60,000 nt of DNA from Bolinopsis microptera (Eukaryota > Ctenophora > Tentaculata > Lobata > Bolinopsidae). This document shows positions 25,472 through 38,340 of this stretch, in pieces (positions within the stretch are counted from its first letter, which is position 1; each line of letters begins with the position of its first letter). The translations under genes and the position numbers were made by a program. Under the pieces are notes generated by a model. The model saw only the letters and a list, made by a program, of their open reading frames with translations, was not told where the DNA came from and ran no database searches. Location of the stretch: positions 930,501-990,500 of the forward strand of contig NC_087075.1 in NCBI RefSeq assembly GCF_026151205.1, given 5' to 3'.

Positions 25472-28277
25472 GTTCCAAGTACTGTATGTAACAGATACCA
25501 GTTACTAGTTACTAGTTCCAAGTACTGTATGTAACAGATACCAGTTACTAGTTACTAGTTCCAAGTACTGTATGTAACAGATACCAGTTACTAGTTACTA
25601 GTTCCAAGTACTGTATGTAACAGATACCAGTTACTAGTTACTAGTTCCAAGTACTGTATGTAACAGATACCAGTTACTAGTTACTAGTTCCAAGTACTGT
25701 ATGTAACAGATACCAGTTACTAGTTACTAGTTCCAAGTACTGTATGTAACAGATACCAGTTACTAGTTACTAGTTCCAAGTACTGTATGTAACAGATACC
25801 AGTTACTAGTTACTAGTTCCAAGTACTGTATGTAACAGATACCAGTTACTAGTTACTAGTTCCAAGTACTGTATGTAACAGATACCAGTTACTAGTTACT
25901 AGTTCCAAGTACTGTATGTACCAGATACCAGTTACTAGTTACTAGTTCCAAGTACTGTATGTAACAGATACCAGTTACTAGTTACTAGTTCCAAGTACTG
26001 TATGTACCAGATACCAGTTACTAGTTACTAGTTCCAAGTACTGTATGTACCAGATACCAGTTACTAGTTACTAGTTCCAAGTACTGTATGTACCAGATAC
26101 CAGTTACTAGTTACTAGTTCCAAGTACTGTATGTACCAGTTACCAGTTACTAGTTACTAGTTCCAAGTACTGTATGTACCAGATACCAGTTACTAGTTAC
26201 TAGTTCCAAGTACTGTATGTACCAGATACCAGTTACTAGTTACTAGTTCCAAGTACTGTATGTACCAGATACCAGTTACTAGTTACTAGTTCCAAGTACT
26301 GTATGTACCAGATACCAGTTACTAGTTACTAGTTCCAAGTACTGTATGTACCAGTTACCAGTTACTAGTTACTAGTTCCAAGTACTGTATGTACCAGATA
26401 CCAGTTACTAGTTACTAGTTCCAAGTACTGTATGTACCAGATACCAGTTACTAGTTACTAGTTCCAAGTACTGTATGTACCAGTTACCAGTTACTAGTTA
26501 CTAGTTCCAAGTACTGTATGTACCAGATACCAGTTACTAGTTACTAGTTCCAAGTACTGTATGTACCAGATACCAGTTACTAGTTACTAGTTCCAAGTAC
26601 TGTATGTACCAGTTACCAGTTACTAGTTACTAGTACCAAGTACTGTATGTACCAGATACCAGTTACTAGTTACTAGTTCCAAGTACTGTATGTACCATAC
26701 CAGATACCAGTTACTAGTTACTAGTTCCAAGTACTGTATGTACCAGATACCAGTTACTAGTTACTAGTTCCAAGTACTGTATGTACCAGTTACCAGTTAC
26801 TAGTTACTAGTTCCAAGTACTGTATGTACCAGTTACCAGTTACTAGTTACTAGTTCCAAGTACTGTATGTACCAGATACCAGTTACTAGTTACTAGTTCC
26901 AAGTACTGTATGTACCAGATACCAGTTACTAGTTACTAGTTCCAAGTACTGTATGTACCAGTTACCAGTTACTAGTTACTAGTTCCAAGTACTGTATGTA
27001 CCAGTTACCAGTTACTAGTTACTAGTACCAAGTACTGTATGTACCAGATACCAGTTACTAGTTACTAGTTCCAAGTACTGTATGTACCATACCAGATACC
27101 AGTTACTAGTTACTAGTACCAAGTACTGTATGTACCATACCAGATACCAGTTACTAGTTACTAGTTCCAAGTACTGTATGTACCATACCAGATACCAGTT
27201 ACTAGTTACTAGTTCCAAGTACTGTATGTACCAGTTACCAGTTACTAGTTACTAGTACCAAGTACTGTATGTACCAGATACCAGTTACTAGTTACTAGTT
27301 CCAAGTACTGTATGTACCAGATACCAGTTACTAGTTACTAGTTCCAAGTACTGTATGTACCAGTTACCAGTTACTAGTTACTAGTTCCAAGTTCTGTATG
27401 TACCAGATACCAGTTACTAGTTACTAGTTCCAAGTACTGTATGTACCAGATACCAGTTACTAGTTACTAGTTCCAAGTACTGTATGTACCAGTTACCAGT
27501 TACTAGTTACTAGTTCCAAGTACTGTATGTACCAGATACCAGTTACTAGTTACTAGTTCCAAGTACTGTATGTACCAGTTACCAGTTACTAGTTACTAGT
27601 TCCAAGTACTGTATGTACCAGATACCAGTTACTAGTTACTAGTTCCAAGTACTGTATGTACCAGATACCAGTTACTAGTTACTAGTTCCAAGTACTGTAT
27701 GTACCAGTTACCAGTTACTAGTTACTAGTTCCAAGTACTGTATGTACCAGATACCAGTTACTAGTTACTAGTTCCAAGTACTGTATGTACCAGATACCAG
27801 TTACTAGTTACTAGTTCCAAGTACTGTATGTACCAGTTACCAGTTACTAGTTACTAGTTCCAAGTACTGTATGTACCAGTTACCAGTTACTAGTTACTAG
27901 TACCAAGTACTGTATGTAACAGATACCAGTTACTAGTTACTAGTACCAAGTACTGTATGTAACAGATACCAGTTACTAGTTACTAGTTCCAAGTACTGTA
28001 TGTACCAGTTACCAGTTACTAGTTACTAGTTCCAAGTACTGTATGTACCAGATACCAGTTACTAGTTACTAGTTCCAAGTACTGTATGTACCAGATACCA
28101 GTTACTAGTTACTAGTTCCAAGTACTGTATGTACCAGATACCAGTTACTAGTTACTAGTTCCAAGTACTGTATGTACCAGATACCAGTTACTAGTTACTA
28201 GTTCCAAGTACTGTATGTACCAGATACCAGTTACTAGTTACTAGTTCCAAGTACTGTATGTACCAGATACCAGTTAC
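25472..28277. repeat. 43-bp minisatellite, about 65 copies
   Basis: Core gttccaagtactgtatgta followed by (a/c)cag(a/t)taccagttactag. Copies near the left edge carry gtaacagat, while most others carry gtaccagat or gtaccagtt. A few longer units have an extra ccata. The blocky variant order records local duplications. The Trp/Tyr-rich open frames are artefacts. Confidence 0.97.
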
Positions 28278-28782
28278 TTTATATGCTCAAAAAGTCAAGC
28301 TGTCCGGCCAAGTAGGTCACTACAGTAAAATAACTTCATTGAAATTGTCTAGACATTTCGAATTGAGGACGCGAATTCGCTGTTATTATTCGGATTGAAG
28401 AACAGGTACACTGTACTGGGATCAAGAAACTTAATTTATAACGACACATGTAATAAATATGTATGGATAAGCTCGACTAAACAACTCTATAACATATAAC
28501 TCTAAACATTGATCAAAGTATATCATTCCCAATGCTTTGCCGAATATAAAACATATTATACGATATTATTCCACACTAGCGTCTAGCATCCTAGTATACG
28601 TTATCCTAACTCAGTCCCAAATAAACGGTTTCTAAATATCACAACATCCACTTGTATAACACAGACACCACGGTAACCACGGTAACCACGGTAACCACGG
28701 TAACCATGGTTACATGGGCGGAGTGAAGACAGGTAACCACCAAGTTAACCCCGGAGAACTGATCTATCTGCTCTAAACTGGC
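28278..28782. other. Spacer with a small ggtaaccac repeat
   Basis: Non-coding. 28669-28708 holds four or five copies of ggtaaccac ending in a ccatggtta palindrome. Confidence 0.6.
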
Positions 28783-29384
28783 ACTTAAAAAGGACGCCTA
28801 CTAGATTAGGTGGTTAGGGAGGGAGGGAACTTAAAAAGGACGCCTACTAGATTAGGTGGTTAGGGAGGGAGGGAACTTAAAAAGGACGCCTACTAGATTA
28901 GGTGGTTAGGGAGGGAGGGAACTTAAAAAGGACGCCTACTAGATTAGGTGGTTAGGGAGGGAGGGAACTTAAAAAGGACGCCTACTAGATTAGGTGGTTA
29001 GGGAGGGAGGGAACTTAAAAAGGACGCCTACTAGATTAGGTGGTTAGGGAGGGAGGGAACTTAAAAAGGACGCCTACTAGATTAGGTGGTTAGGGAGGGA
29101 GGGAACTTAAAAAGGACGCCTACTAGATTAGGTGGTTAGGGAGGGAGGGAACTTAAAAAGGACGCCTACTAGATTAGGTGGTTAGGGAGGGAGGGAACTT
29201 AAAAAGGACGCCTACTAGATTAGGTGGTTAGGGAGGGAGGGAACTTAAAAAGGACGCCTACTAGATTAGGTGGTTAGGGAGGGAGGGAACTTAAAAAGGA
29301 CGCCTACTAGATTAGGTGGTTAGGGAGGGAGGGAACTTAAAAAGGACGCCTACTAGATTAGGTGGTTAGGGAGGGAGGGAACTT
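28783..29384. repeat. 46-bp minisatellite, 13 identical-looking copies
   Basis: The unit contains ggacgcctactagattaggt followed by ggttagggagggagggaac. I saw no difference among the copies. Each unit has several G runs in a row on the + strand and could fold as a G-quadruplex. Confidence 0.97.
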
Positions 29385-29586
29385 GTTAACTTTAATAGTT
29401 CTACTAATAGCCTCCTGCTACTTTACTACGTTACTATTTACTTAAAACATAAAGGCCTCACCGCTCATCTGTCCAGTGTCAGTCCTCAACCAAGCAAGAA
29501 AGCCTCATCAAACCACTCCCCAGTAACAGCTGTGATATCCTTTATCCCACCTCAGCAGCAGTAACCATGGTAACACACAACCTCAC
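29385..29586. other. Spacer between two large arrays
   Basis: Unique sequence with a patch of normal base composition and no supported gene apart from the candidate exon that follows. Confidence 0.4.
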
Positions 29587-29693
29587 CTTGCCTGCAAGCG
29601 CCACATTCGCCAACAGAGAAGAACAGTAGATAACAACTCAGATAAGATGGTAGCGATCAGCTGGTCCCCCGTCCCCACCTGGTATATCCACAT
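29587..29693 (-). CDS. Candidate orphan exon with possible start codon
   Basis: On the - strand an ATG at 29693 opens 35 codons ending in a strong donor (GGCAAG/gtgagg). They contain a hydrophobic stretch (QLIATILSELLSTVLLCWR) that could span a membrane. An internal acceptor-like ataccag at 29679 offers a shorter form. No partner exon was found and the family is unknown. Confidence 0.35.
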
Positions 29694-29890
29694 TGTGTAT
29701 ACTCGTTATTAGGGGGTATCAGCCTGCTCCTTATTATATGCTCCTTAGTGTTGCTTCCTGATACAAGAGTCGTTGGTCCATGAAGTAGGTATTGTGCAGG
29801 CAGGAGGGTAATCAGTGTTACAGACAGCGGCTAGGTGGATCTTACGGTAATCGGGGGAGATAAGTGGAGGAGACAATTACATATTAGTTA
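29694..29890. other. Spacer before the 32-bp array
   Basis: Unique sequence; nothing recognised. Confidence 0.4.
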
Positions 29891-32800
29891 GGTAGCTAGA
29901 GGGAGGGAGCTGATAAACAGGAGGTAGCTAGAGGGAGGGAGCTGATAAACAGGAGGTAGCTAGAGGGAGGGAGCTGATAAACAGGAGGTAGCTAGAGGGA
30001 GGGAGCTGATAAACAGGAGGTAGCTAGAGGGAGGGAGCTGATAAACAGGAGGTAGCTAGAGGGAGGGAGCTGATAAACAGGAGGTAGCTAGAGGGAGGGA
30101 GCTGATAAACAGGAGGTAGCTAGAGGGAGGGAGCTGATAAACAGGAGGTAGCTAGAGGGAGGGAGCTGATAAACAGGAGGTAGCTAGAGGGAGGGAGCTG
30201 ATAAACAGGAGGTAGCTAGAGGGAGGGAGCTGATAAACAGGAGGTAGCTAGAGGGAGGGAGCTGATAAACAGGAGGTAGCTAGAGGGAGGGAGCTGATAA
30301 ACAGGAGGTAGCTAGAGGGAGGGAGCTGATAAACAGGAGGTAGCTAGAGGGAGGGAGCTGATAAACAGGAGGTAGCTAGAGGGAGGGAGCTGATAAACAG
30401 GAGGTAGCTAGAGGGAGGGAGCTGATAAACAGGAGGTAGCTAGAGGAGGGAGCTGATAAACAGGAGGTAGCTAGAGGGAGGGAGCTGATAAACAGGAGGT
30501 AGCTAGAGGGAGGGAGCTGATAAACAGGAGGTAGCTAGAGGGAGGGAGCTGATAAACAGGAGGTAGCTAGAGGGAGGGAGCTGATAAACAGGAGGTAGCT
30601 AGAGGGAGGGAGCTGATAAACAGGAGGTAGCTAGAGGGAGGGAGCTGATAAACAGGAGGTAGCTAGAGGGAGGGAGCTGATAAACAGGAGGTAGCTAGAG
30701 GGAGGGAGCTGATAAACAGGAGGTAGCTAGAGGGAGGGAGCTGATAAACAGGAGGTAGCTAGAGGGAGGGAGCTGATAAACAGGAGGTAGCTAGAGGGAG
30801 GGAGCTGATAAACAGGAGGTAGCTAGAGGGAGGGAGCTGATAAACAGGAGGTAGCTAGAGGGAGGGAGCTGATAAACAGGAGGTAGCTAGAGGGAGGGAG
30901 CTGATAAACAGGAGGTAGCTAGAGGGAGGGAGCTGATAAACAGGAGGTAGCTAGAGGGAGGGAGCTGATAAACAGGAGGTAGCTAGAGGGAGGGAGCTGA
31001 TAAACAGGAGGTAGCTAGAGGGAGGGAGCTGATAAACAGGAGGTAGCTAGAGGGAGGGAGCTGATAAACAGGAGGTAGCTAGAGGGAGGGAGCTGATAAA
31101 CAGGAGGTAGCTAGAGGGAGGGAGCTGATAAACAGGAGGTAGCTAGAGGGAGGGAGCTGATAAACAGGAGGTAGCTAGAGGGAGGGAGCTGATAAACAGG
31201 AGGTAGCTAGAGGGAGGGAGCTGATAAACAGGAGGTAGCTAGAGGGAGGGAGCTGATAAACAGGAGGTAGCTAGAGGGAGGGAGCTGATAAACAGGAGGT
31301 AGCTAGAGGGAGGGAGCTGATAAACAGGAGGTAGCTAGAGGGAGGGAGCTGATAAACAGGAGGTAGCTAGAGGGAGGGAGCTGATAAACAGGAGGTAGCT
31401 AGAGGGAGGGAGCTGATAAACAGGAGGTAGCTAGAGGGAGGGAGCTGATAAACAGGAGGTAGCTAGAGGGAGGGAGCTGATAAACAGGAGGTAGCTAGAG
31501 GGAGGGAGCTGATAAACAGGAGGTAGCTAGAGGGAGGGAGCTGATAAACAGGAGGTAGCTAGAGGGAGGGAGCTGATAAACAGGAGGTAGCTAGAGGGAG
31601 GGAGCTGATAAACAGGAGGTAGCTAGAGGGAGGGAGCTGATAAACAGGAGGTAGCTAGAGGGAGGGAGCTGATAAACAGGAGGTAGCTAGAGGGAGGGAG
31701 CTGATAAACAGGAGGTAGCTAGAGGGAGGGAGCTGATAAACAGGAGGTAGCTAGAGGGAGGGAGCTGATAAACAGGAGGTAGCTAGAGGGAGGGAGCTGA
31801 TAAACAGGAGGTAGCTAGAGGGAGGGAGCTGATAAACAGGAGGTAGCTAGAGGGAGGGAGCTGATAAACAGGAGGTAGCTAGAGGGAGGGAGCTGATAAA
31901 CAGGAGGTAGCTAGAGGGAGGGAGCTGATAAACAGGAGGTAGCTAGAGGGAGGGAGCTGATAAACAGGAGGTAGCTAGAGGGAGGGAGCTGATAAACAGG
32001 AGGTAGCTAGAGGGAGGGAGCTGATAAACAGGAGGTAGCTAGAGGGAGGGAGCTGATAAACAGGAGGTAGCTAGAGGGAGGGAGCTGATAAACAGGAGGT
32101 AGCTAGAGGGAGGGAGCTGATAAACAGGAGGTAGCTAGAGGGAGGGAGCTGATAAACAGGAGGTAGCTAGAGGGAGGGAGCTGATAAACAGGAGGTAGCT
32201 AGAGGGAGGGAGCTGATAAACAGGAGGTAGCTAGAGGGAGGGAGCTGATAAACAGGAGGTAGCTAGAGGGAGGGAGCTGATAAACAGGAGGTAGCTAGAG
32301 GGAGGGAGCTGATAAACAGGAGGTAGCTAGAGGGAGGGAGCTGATAAACAGGAGGTAGCTAGAGGGAGGGAGCTGATAAACAGGAGGTAGCTAGAGGGAG
32401 GGAGCTGATAAACAGGAGGTAGCTAGAGGGAGGGAGCTGATAAACAGGAGGTAGCTAGAGGGAGGGAGCTGATAAACAGGAGGTAGCTAGAGGGAGGGAG
32501 CTGATAAACAGGAGGTAGCTAGAGGGAGGGAGCTGATAAACAGGAGGTAGCTAGAGGGAGGGAGCTGATAAACAGGAGGTAGCTAGAGGGAGGGAGCTGA
32601 TAAACAGGAGGTAGCTAGAGGGAGGGAGCTGATAAACAGGAGGTAGCTAGAGGGAGGGAGCTGATAAACAGGAGGTAGCTAGAGGGAGGGAGCTGATAAA
32701 CAGGAGGTAGCTAGAGGGAGGGAGCTGATAAACAGGAGGTAGCTAGAGGGAGGGAGCTGATAAACAGGAGGTAGCTAGAGGGAGGGAGCTGATAAACAGG

Positions 32801-35650
32801 AGGTAGCTAGAGGGAGGGAGCTGATAAACAGGAGGTAGCTAGAGGGAGGGAGCTGATAAACAGGAGGTAGCTAGAGGGAGGGAGCTGATAAACAGGAGGT
32901 AGCTAGAGGGAGGGAGCTGATAAACAGGAGGTAGCTAGAGGGAGGGAGCTGATAAACAGGAGGTAGCTAGAGGGAGGGAGCTGATAAACAGGAGGTAGCT
33001 AGAGGGAGGGAGCTGATAAACAGGAGGTAGCTAGAGGGAGGGAGCTGATAAACAGGAGGTAGCTAGAGGGAGGGAGCTGATAAACAGGAGGTAGCTAGAG
33101 GGAGGGAGCTGATAAACAGGAGGTAGCTAGAGGGAGGGAGCTGATAAACAGGAGGTAGCTAGAGGGAGGGAGCTGATAAACAGGAGGTAGCTAGAGGGAG
33201 GGAGCTGATAAACAGGAGGTAGCTAGAGGGAGGGAGCTGATAAACAGGAGGTAGCTAGAGGGAGGGAGCTGATAAACAGGAGGTAGCTAGAGGGAGGGAG
33301 CTGATAAACAGGAGGTAGCTAGAGGGAGGGAGCTGATAAACAGGAGGTAGCTAGAGGGAGGGAGCTGATAAACAGGAGGTAGCTAGAGGGAGGGAGCTGA
33401 TAAACAGGAGGTAGCTAGAGGGAGGGAGCTGATAAACAGGAGGTAGCTAGAGGGAGGGAGCTGATAAACAGGAGGTAGCTAGAGGGAGGGAGCTGATAAA
33501 CAGGAGGTAGCTAGAGGGAGGGAGCTGATAAACAGGAGGTAGCTAGAGGGAGGGAGCTGATAAACAGGAGGTAGCTAGAGGGAGGGAGCTGATAAACAGG
33601 AGGTAGCTAGAGGGAGGGAGCTGATAAACAGGAGGTAGCTAGAGGGAGGGAGCTGATAAACAGGAGGTAGCTAGAGGGAGGGAGCTGATAAACAGGAGGT
33701 AGCTAGAGGGAGGGAGCTGATAAACAGGAGGTAGCTAGAGGGAGGGAGCTGATAAACAGGAGGTAGCTAGAGGGAGGGAGCTGATAAACAGGAGGTAGCT
33801 AGAGGGAGGGAGCTGATAAACAGGAGGTAGCTAGAGGGAGGGAGCTGATAAACAGGAGGTAGCTAGAGGGAGGGAGCTGATAAACAGGAGGTAGCTAGAG
33901 GGAGGGAGCTGATAAACAGGAGGTAGCTAGAGGGAGGGAGCTGATAAACAGGAGGTAGCTAGAGGGAGGGAGCTGATAAACAGGAGGTAGCTAGAGGGAG
34001 GGAGCTGATAAACAGGAGGTAGCTAGAGGGAGGGAGCTGATAAACAGGAGGTAGCTAGAGGGAGGGAGCTGATAAACAGGAGGTAGCTAGAGGGAGGGAG
34101 CTGATAAACAGGAGGTAGCTAGAGGGAGGGAGCTGATAAACAGGAGGTAGCTAGAGGGAGGGAGCTGATAAACAGGAGGTAGCTAGAGGGAGGGAGCTGA
34201 TAAACAGGAGGTAGCTAGAGGGAGGGAGCTGATAAACAGGAGGTAGCTAGAGGGAGGGAGCTGATAAACAGGAGGTAGCTAGAGGGAGGGAGCTGATAAA
34301 CAGGAGGTAGCTAGAGGGAGGGAGCTGATAAACAGGAGGTAGCTAGAGGGAGGGAGCTGATAAACAGGAGGTAGCTAGAGGGAGGGAGCTGATAAACAGG
34401 AGGTAGCTAGAGGGAGGGAGCTGATAAACAGGAGGTAGCTAGAGGGAGGGAGCTGATAAACAGGAGGTAGCTAGAGGGAGGGAGCTGATAAACAGGAGGT
34501 AGCTAGAGGGAGGGAGCTGATAAACAGGAGGTAGCTAGAGGGAGGGAGCTGATAAACAGGAGGTAGCTAGAGGGAGGGAGCTGATAAACAGGAGGTAGCT
34601 AGAGGGAGGGAGCTGATAAACAGGAGGTAGCTAGAGGGAGGGAGCTGATAAACAGGAGGTAGCTAGAGGGAGGGAGCTGATAAACAGGAGGTAGCTAGAG
34701 GGAGGGAGCTGATAAACAGGAGGTAGCTAGAGGGAGGGAGCTGATAAACAGGAGGTAGCTAGAGGGAGGGAGCTGATAAACAGGAGGTAGCTAGAGGGAG
34801 GGAGCTGATAAACAGGAGGTAGCTAGAGGGAGGGAGCTGATAAACAGGAGGTAGCTAGAGGGAGGGAGCTGATAAACAGGAGGTAGCTAGAGGGAGGGAG
34901 CTGATAAACAGGAGGTAGCTAGAGGGAGGGAGCTGATAAACAGGAGGTAGCTAGAGGGAGGGAGCTGATAAACAGGAGGTAGCTAGAGGGAGGGAGCTGA
35001 TAAACAGGAGGTAGCTAGAGGGAGGGAGCTGATAAACAGGAGGTAGCTAGAGGGAGGGAGCTGATAAACAGGAGGTAGCTAGAGGGAGGGAGCTGATAAA
35101 CAGGAGGTAGCTAGAGGGAGGGAGCTGATAAACAGGAGGTAGCTAGAGGGAGGGAGCTGATAAACAGGAGGTAGCTAGAGGGAGGGAGCTGATAAACAGG
35201 AGGTAGCTAGAGGGAGGGAGCTGATAAACAGGAGGTAGCTAGAGGGAGGGAGCTGATAAACAGGAGGTAGCTAGAGGGAGGGAGCTGATAAACAGGAGGT
35301 AGCTAGAGGGAGGGAGCTGATAAACAGGAGGTAGCTAGAGGGAGGGAGCTGATAAACAGGAGGTAGCTAGAGGGAGGGAGCTGATAAACAGGAGGTAGCT
35401 AGAGGGAGGGAGCTGATAAACAGGAGGTAGCTAGAGGGAGGGAGCTGATAAACAGGAGGTAGCTAGAGGGAGGGAGCTGATAAACAGGAGGTAGCTAGAG
35501 GGAGGGAGCTGATAAACAGGAGGTAGTTAGAGGGAGGGAGCTGATAAACAGGAGGTAGCTAGAGGGAGGGAGCTGATAAACAGGAGGTAGCTAGAGGGAG
35601 GGAGCTGATAAACAGGAGGTAGCTAGAGGGAGGGAGCTGATAAACAGGAG
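29891..35650. repeat. 32-bp minisatellite, about 180 near-identical copies (5.76 kb)
   Basis: The unit is ggtagctagagggagggag followed by ctgataaacagga. The only differences I saw are one unit lacking a G near 30445 and one C-to-T change near 35527. It has purine-rich G runs on the + strand and no open frame of any length. The array stops inside a unit at 35650, directly against dispersed repeat copy B. Confidence 0.98.
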
Positions 35651-35651
35651 C

Positions 35652-35800
35652 TACATTACAAATCTATTACATTTATTGAGAATTATGTAATGTAACGTGA
35701 TGGAAATATTTTAAGCAGGCATATCCTGTCCAAACCCAGGATGCACTAAAAGAAGAATTTGTTTTAACTTGTATGAATGAAAAGCATTAATATATTGACT
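35652..35800. repeat. Dispersed repeat, copy B
   Basis: Same sequence family as 24066-24212, in the same orientation, with scattered substitutions and indels (including an extra gtaatgtaac-like insertion). It abuts the 32-bp array without a spacer. Confidence 0.8.
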
Positions 35801-36571
35801 GCGACAATCAGTGAGACTAGTATATTGGATTTATCATTATGATGTTCAGATTCGAGAAAAGAAAAGATTTTATCGGACAACGTAGTCGTACATTTTACAA
35901 AAACTATTACTATACTATAGAAATATAGTACTATATAAATCTACTCATATTCCAATTATTTAATTTATTAATATAGTATTGTCGAAATAATTTCAAAATA
36001 ATTTTGCAATGAGAAATTGACTTATCAAATCAACGTCATAGTAGATTGTGAAAACAAACATTTTTACAGTTTACTGCAGGTAAGGTTATATAATATTACA
36101 GATTCAGTTAAAATACTTATTCAGTCCTTTCTTCAGCCCTTCTTTCCTTGTTGCTGAAAGGGTAAGTCTCTTATGATGATATATAATGATTAATTATATA
36201 CCCTCAGGAACTTTTCACAAGAATTTTCTTAAAATTTGGGCGAGCAATTTAGTGGGAGCGTGGTTAGTGCGTTGATTTTTCGAGAAAAGTGTTTGAAGTG
36301 CGTTTAATTTTCTGGTGCGTTTAAGTACTAAAAAGTGTGCTTTATTTTATCACTTTCTCACTATGTGTTGTCAGAAATCGTGGATCCATCGAAGTGCACA
36401 CTCAACTACACTCTGCTACTAGAGTACTACTACTGCTACTATACAATTATACAGTTAAGACTTAAGACACCATTCATAAGTTCATAACTTCATAATAAGG
36501 TTAAAACGTAAAAAGTATTGACTTGTAATATATAAAACTGTCATGTGGTATTGGTAATGTGTCAGATTAAA
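35801..36571. other. AT-rich non-coding stretch
   Basis: No gene or clear repeat seen. Confidence 0.45.
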
Positions 36572-38340
36572 TATCAATACTATAATTCAAAGAATTATTT
36601 CTGTATATGTACAATCTCTACTATAATTCAGAGAATTATTTCTGATGTTGTTGTCTGTACGACCGCCCACGTGCAAATTAGATGAGAAATAGGAATTTAG
36701 GTAACAACCAAAACGTTCCATAGCAACGGTGTTTTAATGCACACATGCACGTGCAAAGATTGTTTTAACGTCATTTTGATCGGTTTTGTGGTAATTACGT
36801 TGTGTTTAAAGTGTTTTATATTTAAATCGGCTGTACCTTCGGTTGAGATGGATATTTTTTGATGCGATTAAAAATTTCTTTCAAAGAATACTACTAGCTT
36901 CGTCCCTGTTACCACGGGCTTTCTAGTCTCTACTATAATTCAAAGAATTATTTCTGTTTGTACACTGTACGACCGCCCACGTGCAAATCAGACGAGAAAT
37001 AGGAAGTTGCGTAGTTACCATGGTAACGAGGATTGTTACACGCACGTGCACGTGCAATGATTGTTTTAACGTCATTTTGATCGGTTTTGTTGATATTACG
37101 CTGTGTTTAGTACAAGCAACATTTAAATTGGCTGTATCTTTAGTTGTGACGGATATTTTTTGACGCGATAAAAACTGACTGCCAAAGAAATAGAAAACTA
37201 CTAGATTCATCCCTGTTAACACGGGCTTTCTAGTCTTACTTATAATTCAGAGAATTCTTTCTGTATGTACGACCGCCCACGTGCAAATTCGGTAAAAAGC
37301 AAAAGGTTGCAAAGTAACCATGGTAACAAGGATTGCTACACGCACGTGCACGTGCAATGATTGTTTTAACGTCATTTTGATCGGTTTTGTTGATATTATT
37401 ATTACGCTGTGTTAAGTACGAGCAACATTTAAATCGGCTGTATCTTTGGTTTGTTTAGGTTATTTTTTTACGCGATTTAAACTTACTAACAAAAAATACT
37501 ATTAGCTTCCTCCCTGTGACCACGGGTTTTCTAGTAATGTATAATGTACGACCGCCTACGTGCAAATCAGACGATACATAGGAAGTTAGGTTAAAACCAA
37601 AAGGTTGCATAGCAACGGTGTTGTAATGCACACGTACACGTGCAAAGATTGTTGGAACGGCATTTTGATCGGTTTTGTGGTAATCACGTTGTGTTTAAAG
37701 TGTTTAACATTTAAATCGGAAGTATCTTCGGTTGTGATGGATATTTTTTGATGCGATAAAAACTGACTGCCAAATAAATAGAAAACTACTAGCTTCATCC
37801 CTGTTACCATGGGCTTTCTAGTCATCTTACTTATATAATTCGAAAGATTATTTCTGTAGATTCGTAGAATGTATGTCTGTACGACCGCCCACGTGCAAAT
37901 TAGATGAAGAATAAGAAGTTGCATAGCAACACAAATGGAAAAGCGCACGTGCAATGATTATTGGAACGTCTAGTCATCCTTAACGGGTAATACTTGTAGT
38001 TGTATTCGTAAAATATTTGTTTCAATGTTCAAATATTTCAAGACCGTCGACGAGTCCAACTTGGCGCGCGTCTTGGTAGGTTATTAAATTTAACCTACAA
38101 TCGGTTTTGTTGTTATATTACGTTGTGTTTAGAGTGTTTTACATTATAATCGTTTATATATATCTTCGGTTGGGACGAATGTTTTTTGATGCATTATAAC
38201 AACTGACTACTAAAAATATTTATAGTTATATGTTATAGTTATTATACTATGAGCTTCCTCCTTGTGACCACGGGCTTTCTAGTCATTATTATAATTCGAA
38301 GAGTTATTTCGGTCTGTCTGTCTGTACGACCACCCATGTT
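36572..38340. repeat. ~300-bp tandem repeat, six copies, CACGTG-rich
   Basis: Copies run about 36572-36929, 36930-37234, 37235-37535, 37536-37823, 37824-38283 and a truncated one from 38284. Each starts near tataattc(a/g)aagaattattt and acgaccgcccacgtgcaaat, passes through cacgtgcacgtgcaatgatt and acgtcattttgatcggtttt, and ends gaccacgggctttctagt. The fifth copy is interrupted by a ~120-bp dispersed element. Most copies keep two or three CACGTG motifs. The frames of about 100 codons on the - strand fall in the repeat and carry no recognisable domain. Confidence 0.85.
37976..38100 (+). mobile_element. Small dispersed element, copy 1 (nested)
   Basis: It begins aacgggtaatactt, contains gtcgacgagtccaac and ggcgcgcgtcttgg, and ends in a hairpin gtaggtt...aacctac. 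It splits the fifth copy of the ~300-bp repeat, so it inserted later. The 3'-terminal hairpin recalls Helitron-type ends, but no diagnostic 5' TC or 3' CTRR terminus is clear. Confidence 0.6.

Noticed and set aside
28783-29384. Telomere-like ttaggg motifs
   Set aside because: ttaggg occurs once per 46-bp unit as part of a larger repeat, not as a telomeric run.
25472-35650. Possible CRISPR-like array (regular direct repeats)
   Set aside because: There are no unique spacers; units are directly adjacent, and the context is a eukaryotic intergenic region.
36923-37954. Two frames of about 100 codons on the - strand with similar translations
   Set aside because: They are two copies of the same ~300-bp non-coding repeat; other copies are interrupted and no domain is recognisable.
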